Positions 6,608-13,734 of a DNA stretch of 14,288 bases are shown one piece after another. The stretch is taken from positions 1 through 14,288 of the forward strand of contig JALXCG010000629.1 in assembly GCA_026991065.1 (NCBI GenBank), read 5' to 3'. The stretch's first letter is position 1. Each line of letters begins with the position of its first letter. Origin of the DNA: JALXCG01 sp026991065 [NCBI: Gemmatimonadota bacterium]. Lineage in GTDB: Bacteria > GCA-2686955. The notes under the pieces were generated by a model. That model searched no databases. It was not told the DNA's origin and saw only the letters and a list, made by a program, of their open reading frames with translations. Both the position numbers and the translations under genes were made by a program.

Positions 6608-6771
6608 GAGCCTGTCGCCCATTGTCTTCATGTCGCCCCGCACCCGTTCCTGCTCCGATCTCTGCGTTGCCAAGTCCTTGAGAGGCAACCAGCCTTCCTG
6701 CGGACTCAGCGCCTTGATCTCGAAGCAGGCCCGAACACGGGGCTCGAAAGCCAATGTGCGACAGGCTCCTA
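6605..6771. mobile_element. MITE-like element with 20-bp terminal inverted repeats and TA flanks
   Basis: The left end TAGGAGCCTGTCGCCCATTG (6605-6624) and the reverse complement of the right end (6752-6771) match at 19 of 20 positions. Both ends start with TA, so the element can be read as GGAGCCTGTCGC...GCGACAGGCTCC inserted at a duplicated TA, the pattern of IS630/Tc1-mariner type transposition. The 167-bp length and lack of a transposase fit a miniature non-autonomous element. An inner arm pair GTTGCC / GGCAAC lies at 6666-6671 and 6684-6689. The two ends supply the TAG stop codons of DUF3307 and of the methyltransferase. It may also act as a bidirectional hairpin between the convergent genes. 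The transposon family is inferred only from the TA and the end shape. Confidence 0.65.
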
Positions 6772-7620
6772 GCGCTTGTAAGCCGTGATCCCGACGCTCT
6801 TGATCGCCGGAAAATGCTCCTCCAACTCCCGCTTGGTGAATCCCTCGCGGGCCAGCGCCAGTTGCAGGTCGCTGTCGCTGGCGTAGAGGTCCGCGCCGAA
6901 AACCGACTCCCGCTCGACCCGGATGTCGCTGAAGCCCGCGGCCTCCATGGCGGCGATATAGTCCGCGCGCAGCCAGGCGCCGCTGACGCAGCCGACATAG
7001 GCATCGGCACAGCGCAGAATCGCCCGCGGCAGAGGGCGTTCCAGCACCACGTCGGAGATCATCAGCCGCCCGCCCGGCTTGAGCACCCGGAACGCCTCGC
7101 GGAACACCCGCTCCTTTTCCGGCGAGAGGTTGATGACGCAGTTGGAGATGATCACGTCAACCGCGTCATTTTCCACCGGCAGTTCTTCGATCAGCCCCTT
7201 GCGGAACTCCACATTTTCCGCCTCGACCGCCTGCGCATTGGCGCGGGCCCGCGCCAGCATCTCGTCCGTCATGTCGACCCCGATGACGCGCCCTTCGGTG
7301 CCCACCTGGCGGGCGGCGAGAAAGGCATCGATCCCGGCGCCGGAGCCGAGGTCGAGCACCACTTCGCCCGGTCGCAATGAATCGAGTGCAGTCGGATTGC
7401 CGCAGCCCAGTCCGAGGTTTGCTCCCTCCGGCAGGGCCGCGAGTTCCTCTTTGCTGTAGCCGATGGCGCCACTGATCAGGGCGGCCCGGGCCTCTCCTCC
7501 GCCGCAGCAGGAGCCGCCGCCGGCGACGACGCGCGCATAGCCTTCCGCCACCAGACGGCGAATCTCTTCGGGGGTTTCCGGCGCCTGGCCGGGTGCGGGG
7601 GTGGAGTTGCAGCAGCCCAT
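6769..7620 (-). CDS. arsM: Arsenite S-adenosylmethionine methyltransferase
   Basis: A 283-residue class I methyltransferase. The SAM motif VLDLGSGAGIDAFLAA lies at residues 88-103. It is preceded by NLGLGCGNPTALDSL (Cys73) and followed by VIISNCVINLSPEKERVFREAFRVLKPGG (Cys161) and CADAYVGCVSGA (Cys204, Cys211). By analogy with characterised ArsM enzymes, cysteines in the GCGNP, NCVINL and GC(I/V)SGA blocks bind As(III). A further CysCys pair sits at 38-39 in GGGSCCGGG. The enzyme transfers methyl groups from SAM to arsenite, giving methylated and volatile arsenicals in the cytoplasm. The ATG at 7620 is the natural family start (MGCCNS...). AGGAG lies 12 bases upstream, a rather long spacing. 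The upstream extension of the frame to 8010 is not protein-like. No arsR, arsC or arsenic transporter is adjacent. Confidence 0.92.
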   Translation of the reverse strand: MGCCNSTPAPGQAPETPEEIRRLVAEGYARVVAGGGSCCGGGEARAALISGAIGYSKEELAALPEGANLGLGCGNPTALDSLRPGEVVLDLGSGAGIDAFLAARQVGTEGRVIGVDMTDEMLARARANAQAVEAENVEFRKGLIEELPVENDAVDVIISNCVINLSPEKERVFREAFRVLKPGGRLMISDVVLERPLPRAILRCADAYVGCVSGAWLRADYIAAMEAAGFSDIRVERESVFGADLYASDSDLQLALAREGFTKRELEEHFPAIKSVGITAYKR

Positions 7621-7689
7621 GATGGTTGAGATCTCCTGAAGGTTCACAAAGGAACCGGTTGGGGGTGGTGCCCGGATCGGGACATACAA

Positions 7690-7703
7690 TGTGCATGCGC
7701 ACA
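7690..7703. promoter_or_regulatory. Short palindrome upstream of arsM
   Basis: TGTGCATGCGCACA: 5-bp arms TGTGC / GCACA around a 4-base centre, 70 bp upstream of the arsM start and next to an AT-rich spot that could hold its promoter. It does not resemble the known ArsR operator. It may be a regulator site or chance. Confidence 0.25.
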
Positions 7704-7723
7704 GTTTGGGACCGATCGCTCCG

Positions 7724-7759
7724 CAGCGCCACCCCCGATTTGGGTGGAGTGCTGCGCTG
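7724..7759. terminator. Nested hairpin between the first beta-helix gene and arsM
   Basis: An outer arm pair CAGCGC / GCGCTG (7724-7729 and 7754-7759) encloses an inner pair CCACCC / GGGTGG (7729-7734 and 7742-7747) with a 7-base loop. It begins 16 bases past the beta-helix stop at 7775 on the minus strand, the usual place for a transcription terminator. There is no T-run after it on that strand, so an intrinsic terminator is not certain; the structure may only protect the mRNA end. Confidence 0.35.
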
Positions 7760-7774
7760 GCGGCAGGGTGAAGA

Positions 7775-8884
7775 CTACTCCAACCAGCCAACGGCTTCCG
7801 GACCACCGTAGGCACCCATGTCGGGAGCCTGGGTGTTGTAGCTACCGTAGGCGGGCGAGATGTTGCTCCAGTCGATTCCGTCGTCGGCTCCGGTGCCGCT
7901 GTCCATGCAGGGGGAGCCCGGCCAGAGCACGTAGTCGAAGCCGCGGCGGGTGCGGAAATGGGGTGAGGCGCTGATGTTGCCTTCGCCTTCGTAGCCTCCC
8001 TGAATGTCACAATAGGTCAGAGTGCTGCCGCCGGCGGCGATCTCTTCCGGCGGATCGTTCCAGAGAATGCAGTTGGTGAGTTTCGGTGCGCAGGAGTAGG
8101 CACAGGCCAGGCCGCCGCCGCGATTGACGGCGTTGTTTTCGGTCAGGGTGCAGTTGGTGAGGACCGGGTGGGCTGAATTCCAGCAGTAGATTCCGCCGCC
8201 TTCATCGTCGGCGTTGTTGCGGGCGATGGTGCAGTTGGTGATGGCGGGAGTGGACCCGATGCGGATATTCATGCCGCCGCCGTTGCCGTTGGCGTGGTTG
8301 TCGTTGATGAGACAGTTGCGCAGGGTGGGCGTGCAATCGTAGATGCAGTAGACACCACCGCCGTAATCGGCTTCGTTGTTGCGGATGGTGCAGTTCTCGA
8401 TCAGTGGGTGGGCGCTGGATGTGCAGTGGATGCCGCCCCCCAACCAAGCGTGGTTCTCCTGGAAGATGCAGTTGCGCAGGGTGGGAGAAGTGCCGTTGCA
8501 GCAGATGCCGCCACCGTAGCCGGCTGGAGAGAGGCCGGTCACATAGCCGTTGATGATGGTGAACCCATCGATCACGGCAGCCGCGGTTTCGCCGTTGTGC
8601 AGGTAGAAACCGCGCGCTGGGTCCGCTTCCGACGCAGCGCAGTCGATCACGGTCGCGTCTGCTCCGGCGGTAGAGCGGAGAACCAGATCGGTGCCGCCGA
8701 AATCGAGACCGCGGTTTCCCGGGCCGGAATAGGTTCCGGGGGCCACCAGGACGGTGTCACCGGGTTGCGTGGCGCTGATTCCTGCCTGGATCGTGGCGTA
8801 GTCCGCGGGAATATGAAGCGTTGCCCCGAAGGCTGACGTAGCAAGGAGGAGCACGGTGGGCGGGAGGAGTCGACGGTAGGACAT
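7775..8884 (-). CDS. Secreted right-handed beta-helix repeat protein (paralog 1)
   Basis: A 369-residue protein with a Sec signal peptide (YRR, then LLPPTVLLLATSAFGA, cut near residue 20), followed by TLHIPADYATIQAGI and the loop DTVLVAPGTYSG typical of parallel beta-helix (PbH1/NosD-like) proteins. Six ladder rungs of the form NC(T/I)I..N.A...GGG(I/V).C repeat with Asn-Cys at 138, 164, 190, 217, 244 and 271, spaced 26-27 residues. The C-terminus ends with SPCMDSGTGADDGIDW and PDMGAYGGP, a cap common in exported proteins of this type. No sortase or type IX sorting domain follows. Exported, substrate unknown; polysaccharide or surface binding is possible. ATG 8884 is chosen because it begins the signal peptide, although its ribosome site is poor. 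A TTG 36 bases upstream is less likely. Confidence 0.83.
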   Translation of the reverse strand: MSYRRLLPPTVLLLATSAFGATLHIPADYATIQAGISATQPGDTVLVAPGTYSGPGNRGLDFGGTDLVLRSTAGADATVIDCAASEADPARGFYLHNGETAAAVIDGFTIINGYVTGLSPAGYGGGICCNGTSPTLRNCIFQENHAWLGGGIHCTSSAHPLIENCTIRNNEADYGGGVYCIYDCTPTLRNCLINDNHANGNGGGMNIRIGSTPAITNCTIARNNADDEGGGIYCWNSAHPVLTNCTLTENNAVNRGGGLACAYSCAPKLTNCILWNDPPEEIAAGGSTLTYCDIQGGYEGEGNISASPHFRTRRGFDYVLWPGSPCMDSGTGADDGIDWSNISPAYGSYNTQAPDMGAYGGPEAVGWLE

Positions 8885-9226
8885 GGTGTGGGGTATCCAA
8901 ATGAAGGTGGAAGAGCGCAATCCACGCTCACGGCTTTGGCTCTGTGTGTCGCGGACTGCAGGCCGGACTCTCTGCCGGGTGGCGAGATGCGCCGCGGGGA
9001 GTCAGGCCTTCAGCCCGGGATGTCCGGCACCTGGTCGGGTGCAAGAGAACTGCCCGGCGATGTCCTGCCCGGGGGCAATGAACACTCCAGGGCGCGGGGG
9101 CCGGACAGGTGGCTGCGACAGTGGCCGGACGGGAGCGGGCGGAGGGGCTGTTTGCCCCGCTGCTTTGCGCTCTCGCCGGTCCGCTGCGCATTGGCGGTGC
9201 AACTGAAAAAAAGAGGAGAGGAGGGA
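8885..9226. other. 342-bp spacer between the two beta-helix paralogs
   Basis: No convincing gene was found on either strand. The only features are the AGCGCAAT block at 8914-8921, shared with the other paralog's upstream region, and seven T residues on the minus strand (plus-strand A-run 9206-9212) just after the stop of the upstream gene. No strong stem precedes that T-run. The middle (about 9000-9190) is very GC-rich with many short CCCGGG-like palindromes and no clear promoter. Confidence 0.5.
8914..8921 (-). repeat. Shared upstream block of beta-helix paralog 1
   Basis: On the minus strand this reads ATTGCGCT, followed closely by CTTCCA, and ends 29 bases before the start codon of paralog 1. 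The same ATTGCGCT followed by CTTCCA occurs 32 bases before the start of paralog 2. It may be a regulatory site or a remnant of the duplication that made the two genes. Confidence 0.35.
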
Positions 9227-10414
9227 TCAGTCCTGCCACAGGAAATCCCACGGGCCACCGTAGGCGCCCATGTCGGGAATGAACTGCGAGTTGTGTTGGC
9301 AGTAGAGTGGGTGGACGGTGCACCAGTCGATGCCGTCATGGAGTCCTGTTCCGGCATCGATGCAGGGGGAGAAGGGGCGCAACACGGCGATATAGTCACC
9401 CCAGTTGAAGAGTTTGGGGTCGGCGGTGATGTTGCCGTCGCCGGAGTGGGATTCGTTGTGCACGCAGGTGTAGCTGATATTTGCCGATCCGGCGATGTGG
9501 TTGGGGCGTGGATTGCCGGTGATGATGCAGTTGCGGACAACCAGGTTGTTGCCGGCCCAGATGGTTCCGCCGTTGCCGGAACTCCAGGGCGCGGCCTGGG
9601 TGGAATTGTCGTCGAAGGTGCAGTTGACGAACTGGGTGGGACCACCGGCGTAGGCGGCCCCGCCGATGCCGGCGTAGCTGTAGGTGCCGTTGGAGAATGC
9701 GCGATTGTGGACGAAGATACAGTTTTCGAAAAGGTTGTCGCCGCCGGAGACATAGACGCCGCCACCGTAACCTTGGATAACGTAATTTTGGCCCGTGACG
9801 TTGCCGTCGAAGGTGCAGGCACGGAAGATCGCCTGGCTGGAGAGCAGGGCAGCTCCGCCGCCGTGCGATGGGTTGTATTCCTCGGCAGAGTCCGCGCGGT
9901 TGCTGATGAATTGACAGTTTTCGAAAAGCGGCGAGGAGGAGACGACCAGGATACCGCCGCCGTAGGTTGTCCAGTTGTCGGCGCGGGGGTATTCGGTGAG
10001 GTGACTATCGCGGATGGTACAGTGGCGAATGGTGGGGGAGGAGCCATCGATGAAACGCATCCCGCCGCCGCCGTTGCTGTCGATCTTGGGCCGGCCGCGT
10101 TTGATGATGAGACCGTCCAGAATTGAAGCCGAGGTTTCGCCGTTGGCGAAGTCGAAGCCGCGCCCGAGTCCTTCGGCATCGATGACAGCGGGGTCTTCGG
10201 GGAATTCGGAACGGACCTCGATCGCTTTGCCGAGGAAACTGATGTCACGGTTGCCGAGCCCGGTGTAGGTTCCCGGAGCGATCACCACTTCGTCACCGTC
10301 GTTCGCGGCGTCGATACCGCTCTGAATTGTGCTGTAGTCGGTGGGGATGTGGATGGTCGCGGCAAGGGCGATGGAACTGGAAACGGAGAGGAGAAGAATG
10401 GAACGAAATACCAT
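9227..10414 (-). CDS. Secreted right-handed beta-helix repeat protein (paralog 2)
   Basis: A 395-residue exported protein clearly related to its downstream neighbour. The signal peptide FRSILLLSVSSSIALA ends at an Ala-x-Ala site (A16-L-A18). Then come TIHIPTDYSTIQSGI, EVVIAPGTYTG, six beta-helix rungs with (N/H/A)C at 131, 166, 199, 231, 264 and 295, and the cap SPCIDAGTGLHDGIDW ending in PDMGAYGGP. Rungs are longer and less regular than in paralog 1 (about 31-35 residues), with Tyr/Ser/Asn-rich loops. ATG 10414 is preceded by a good ribosome site (GAGG, eight bases upstream), unlike paralog 1. Function is unknown, presumably extracellular or outer-membrane associated. The two genes face the same way, 342 bp apart, so they may be separate transcripts. 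Confidence 0.85.
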   Translation of the reverse strand: MVFRSILLLSVSSSIALAATIHIPTDYSTIQSGIDAANDGDEVVIAPGTYTGLGNRDISFLGKAIEVRSEFPEDPAVIDAEGLGRGFDFANGETSASILDGLIIKRGRPKIDSNGGGGMRFIDGSSPTIRHCTIRDSHLTEYPRADNWTTYGGGILVVSSSPLFENCQFISNRADSAEEYNPSHGGGAALLSSQAIFRACTFDGNVTGQNYVIQGYGGGVYVSGGDNLFENCIFVHNRAFSNGTYSYAGIGGAAYAGGPTQFVNCTFDDNSTQAAPWSSGNGGTIWAGNNLVVRNCIITGNPRPNHIAGSANISYTCVHNESHSGDGNITADPKLFNWGDYIAVLRPFSPCIDAGTGLHDGIDWCTVHPLYCQHNSQFIPDMGAYGGPWDFLWQD

Positions 10415-10444
10415 TGGGTTGACCTCAATTGTGGGATTGGAAGA

Positions 10445-10461
10445 AAAGCGCAATGCGCTTT
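10445..10461. promoter_or_regulatory. Palindrome upstream of beta-helix paralog 2
   Basis: AAAGCGCA / TGCGCTTT, 8-bp perfect arms around a single central base. It includes the ATTGCGCT block shared with paralog 1 and lies 31 bp before the start codon. As RNA on the minus strand it would fold with a 5-base loop and be followed by TCTTCC, a poor terminator tail. It could be a weak terminator of the molybdenum hydroxylase operon or an operator for paralog 2. Confidence 0.4.
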
Positions 10462-10592
10462 CTGTTGTCAGGGCGCATTGGGTGGAGACCAGTGACCCCC
10501 GGCGCTGGTCGCAAGTGATGGTAGCGGTGATTGGCGGTAGCTGGTTGCCTTTCCGGCTGGGGTGTAGTCACAGATGGCGGCACCGGCGATCT

Positions 10593-11471
10593 TCATGCGG
10601 TTTTGTCCTTGGGGGGCTTCCGCGCGGCGTGGGCGAGGATCTTCTCCGGGGAGATCGGCAGATCTTTGCAGACATAGCCGGTGGCGGCGAAAACGGCGTC
10701 CGCGACCGCGGGGGCGGTGGGGCAGGCCAGCCCCTCGCCCGCTTCTTTGGCGCCGAAGGGGCCCAGGGGCTCGTAGGTTTCGACAGTGGTGGAGATCGAA
10801 GGGGGCATGTCGAGCGCGGTCGGCATCTTGTAGTCGAGGAATGAGGTATTGAGAGTGCGCCCCTGCTCCATGACCAGGGTTTCGGAGAGGGCGTAGCCGA
10901 GGCTCATCTGGATCGACCCTTCGAGCTGCCCTTCGACCGCCATCGGATTGAGTTCAGTGCCGCAGTCGTGCACGGTGTACATCTGTTCCACCCGCACCTG
11001 TCCGGTGCCGGGATCGACCTCTACTTCAGCCACCTGGGCGCCGAAGGAGAAGGCGGGCGAGACCAGCCCGCAGTCGCGCGGCGTATAGGAGCCGTAGGCG
11101 ATGAGCGGCTCGCCGCGGTTGGCGCGCTGCGCCTTTGCTACCGCCGCGGCGAAGGAGATGCGGCGCGAGGGCTTGCTTTTGCAGTAGACAAAACCGTCGC
11201 CACACTCCATTTCGTGGATCACGTTCAGGTCGAATTCGAGCGAGACCACGGCGAAGAGCTTCTCTTTGATCTGTTGCGCCGCGTTGCGCACGGCGTTGCC
11301 GGCCATGAGTGTGACCCGGCTGCCCCAGGTGCCCAGGTCGGATTGCGGGCAGGTGGCGGTGTCGCCGGTGATCAGGCGAATGTCGCTGAGGTTCAGGCCC
11401 AGCTCTTCGGCCAGGATCTGCGGCAGGATCAGATCGGAGCCCTGGCCGATGTCCGCTGCCAGGGTGCTGAG
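10593..11471 (-). pseudogene. Molybdopterin-binding (large) subunit, C-terminal fragment in shifted frame
   Basis: About 292 residues continuing the large subunit of a xanthine dehydrogenase-family molybdenum hydroxylase, in a different frame from the N-terminal part. It begins within the cofactor-binding domain at LSTLAADIGQGSD (the Gln of GQG normally contacts the molybdenum cofactor). It continues with DLGTWGSRVTLMAGNA, VHDCGTELNPMAVEGQLEGS and the active-site block GPFGAKEAGEGLACPTAPAV, whose Glu in AGE corresponds to the catalytic base. The DLG...SRVTLMAGNA block resembles 4-hydroxybenzoyl-CoA reductase-type large subunits, but substrate cannot be assigned. No good start codon or ribosome site exists for this part alone. 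With the N-terminal part, about 754 residues are present, slightly short of the family norm, consistent with a small deletion at the junction. Confidence 0.8.
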
Positions 11472-12856
11472 CTGGAGAAGGGATACTTGGTATTGAACCA
11501 GTTGAAAACGCCGCCCGAGATAAAACTGTAGCAGGCGATCCCCAGCCCTTTGCCGCTCCCCTGAAGTGTCGCCCATTTCTCCTCCCAGCCGGAGAGCCGC
11601 CGGACCTCTTGCAGGCATTCGCGGAATCCGCAACTGCCGATGGTGGCCACGCCGGGGATCTCGTCGCCCGGTTCCATGGCGTTGCGCAGGCGAAGTTCGA
11701 TCGGGTCGATCCCCAACTCGCGCGCGGCCAGGTTCATCTGCATCTCGCCGGCAAAGAGTGCCTGGGGCGCGCCGAAACCGCGCATCGCTCCGGCCGGTGG
11801 GGTGTTGGTGTAGATGTAGGTGCCGCGGTAGCGATAGGCGGGGATCTTGTAGAGCATCGCGCCGAAATTGCCGATGAGGAAGGTCGCCGTGGGGCCCATG
11901 CCGTTGTAGGCGCCGCCGTCGAGCCAGGCGTGGAATTCGCGGCCGGTGATGGTGCCGTCGCGGCGGAAGCCGATCTTGGAGCGGATGCGGACCGCGTGGC
12001 GCCGCCGGCCGGTGGCGAGTTCCTCTTCGCGGGTCAAGGTGAATTTGACCGGGCGGCCGCACTCGCGGGCCAGCCAGGCGGCGCAGAAATCCCACGGCCG
12101 CAACTCCATTTTGCCGCCGAAGCCGCCGCCCACATAGGGCTTGATCACGCGCACGTCGTTTTCGCGCAGCTTCATGGTGCGCGCCAGCAGGCACTGGATG
12201 TAGTAGGGAGTCTGGGTCGAGGTCCAGAGGGTGATGCGACCGTCGGCGTCGACCTTGGCCACGGCGGAGCAGGGCTCCATGTAGGCGTGATTCACCGCAT
12301 GGGTGGTGAAAGTGTCTTCACGAATGTAGTCGGCCTCGGCAAAGGCGGCTTCCAGGTCGCCGTAGTCGATTTTGCGGTAGAGGCTGATGTTGTCGTGGTG
12401 GGCGTCGTGCAGCCAGGGGGCGCCTTCGGCCAGTGCCTGGTCGATGTCGAAGACCGCCGGGAGTTCTTCGTAGTCGACCTGGATCAGCTCCAGTGCCTCC
12501 AGGGCGGTGTCGCGGTCCACGGCCGCGACCGCGGCGACCTCGTCGCCGATGAAGCGCACCTTGTCGATGGCGAGAGCGGTTTCATCCTGCAGTTCCGGCA
12601 CCAGGCGCCAGTTGCCGTAGCGCACCGGAGGAATGTCGCGGCCGGTGATCACCGCCTTGACCCCGGGCAGGGCGCGGGCGCGGGAAACGTCGATGGAGCG
12701 GATCCGCGCGTGTGCCACCGGGCTGCGCAGCAGTGCGCCGTGGAGCATGCCGGGAAGCTGGATGTCGTCCGTGAACTGGGCGCCGCCGGTGACTTTGGCG
12801 CGCGCGTCGGGGCGTGGCAGGCTCTTGCCGATCAGGGTGCTGCGTGGGGGTGTCAT
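11429..12856 (-). pseudogene. Molybdopterin-binding (large) subunit, N-terminal fragment
   Basis: An open frame of 475 codons, of which residues 1 to about 462 are homologous. Features are KVTGGAQFTDDIQLPGMLHG (the aldehyde oxidase/xanthine dehydrogenase a/b hammerhead domain), GGGFGGK (243-249) and AMRGFGAPQ (357-365), both molybdopterin-contact blocks. After FNWFNTKYPFSS the frame continues into 13 unrelated residues and stops, while the expected continuation (DIGQGSD) lies in another frame. An intact subunit would carry the molybdenum site that hydroxylates a heterocycle, aldehyde or aromatic acyl compound. The ATG overlaps the stop of the FAD subunit gene by 4 bp (ATGA). Upstream domains show no other damage, so the break is recent or a sequencing or assembly error. 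Confidence 0.8.
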
Positions 12857-13734
12857 GCTTCTTTCACCAGGTTCCGGAGTGCGCGTTGGGTCAGCACCTC
12901 CACCAAATGCTCTTTGTATTCCCGGGTGGCGCGAAAATCGGTGATCGGCCGACTCTCGGCGCGCGCTTCGCGCCCGGCGGTGGCCGCCAGGTCGGTTGCG
13001 GCCAGCGCGGCGGCTTCGGCGCCCTCCAGCAGGGCCTCGGCGCGGCGCGCCCGCAGCGGCGTTGGCGCCACGGTTCCGAGGGCGATCCGCACATCGTGCA
13101 GGCGCCCCGCTTCGACCCGGAAGCCGGCTGCCACGCTGACTGCCGAGATGTCGATGCGGGAGCGCGGCGAGAATTTGAGGAAAGAGCTGCGCCAGCCCGC
13201 GGCGGGCAATGGCACGCGGATCGCGGTCATCACCTCGCCCGGTTCTACTGCAGTTTGCCGGGGGCCGCGAAAGAAATCCGCCAATGGCAGATCGCGCTCA
13301 CCGCCGCGCCGCCGCAGCTCCACCCGCGCATTCAGCACCAGCAGCGGCGGGGCGGTGTCGGCGCAGGGGGAAGCGTTGCAGAGGTTGCCGGCGACTGTTG
13401 CTTTGTTGCGCACCTGCGGTGTCGCCAGTTCGTCGATCGCTGTGGCGAGCACTGTGTAGTCGCGTTGCACGACCGGTTCAGCCGCCACATCCGCCAGCAG
13501 CGCCGTGGCGCCGATCCGGAGGGTGCGGGCCGCCGCGTCAAACTCCACCCGGTCGATTCCCTCCAGCCATTTCAGCGCCACCAGGTGGGCGCAGCGTTCG
13601 CGACCGGCTGCCATGCGGGGCAGCAGATCGGTGCCGCCGGCCATCAGGCGCGCATCGTCGCCGAGTGCCTCCAGCAGGTCGAAAAGCACCGAGAATCGCT
13701 GTGGGCGATGCACTTCGAAACGGGGCAGACTCAT
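12853..13734 (-). CDS. FAD-binding (medium) subunit of a molybdenum hydroxylase
   Basis: A 293-residue protein of the CoxM/xanthine dehydrogenase medium-subunit family. The FAD-binding blocks are AGGTDLLP (32-39) and ATVAGNLCNASPCADTAPPLL (112-132), followed by DFFRGPRQTAVEPGEVMTAIRVP and the C-terminal CO dehydrogenase flavoprotein-like domain (SRIDISAVSVAAGF, RIALGTVAPTPLRARRAE). It passes electrons from the iron-sulphur subunit to an external acceptor. It lacks the roughly 40-residue insert with an extra 4Fe-4S cluster found in the medium subunit of 4-hydroxybenzoyl-CoA reductase, which argues against that exact enzyme. ATG 13734 overlaps the stop of the small subunit (ATGA), with GAGGGGG five bases upstream. 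Its own stop overlaps the start of the large subunit the same way. Confidence 0.92.
   Translation of the reverse strand: MSLPRFEVHRPQRFSVLFDLLEALGDDARLMAGGTDLLPRMAAGRERCAHLVALKWLEGIDRVEFDAAARTLRIGATALLADVAAEPVVQRDYTVLATAIDELATPQVRNKATVAGNLCNASPCADTAPPLLVLNARVELRRRGGERDLPLADFFRGPRQTAVEPGEVMTAIRVPLPAAGWRSSFLKFSPRSRIDISAVSVAAGFRVEAGRLHDVRIALGTVAPTPLRARRAEALLEGAEAAALAATDLAATAGREARAESRPITDFRATREYKEHLVEVLTQRALRNLVKEA

Noticed and set aside
7621-8010. Upstream extension of the arsM frame
   Set aside because: The extension overlaps the beta-helix gene and is not protein-like; MGCCNS is the natural start.
9203-9240. Intrinsic terminator after beta-helix paralog 2 (T-run on the minus strand)
   Set aside because: Seven Ts are present but only 3-4 bp stems can be drawn before them.
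8888-10126. A 412-codon plus-strand open frame across the spacer and paralog 2
   Set aside because: It is antisense to a beta-helix gene with a signal peptide and repeat ladder; the translation is a low-complexity Gly/Val/Ala shadow.
9010-10248. A second minus-strand frame overlapping paralog 2
   Set aside because: Ser/Thr/Pro/Ala-rich out-of-frame shadow of the beta-helix repeats, without motifs.
11460-11490. Programmed ribosomal frameshift in the molybdopterin subunit
   Set aside because: There is no X-XXY-YYZ slippery heptamer at the junction, and residues expected in the family are missing, so a deletion or sequence error explains it better.
11609-13459. A 616-codon plus-strand open frame opposite the molybdenum hydroxylase genes
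   Set aside because: It is antisense to two genes with clear family motifs, its translation is Gly/Ala/Val-rich with no recognisable domain, and long antisense frames are expected in GC-rich DNA.
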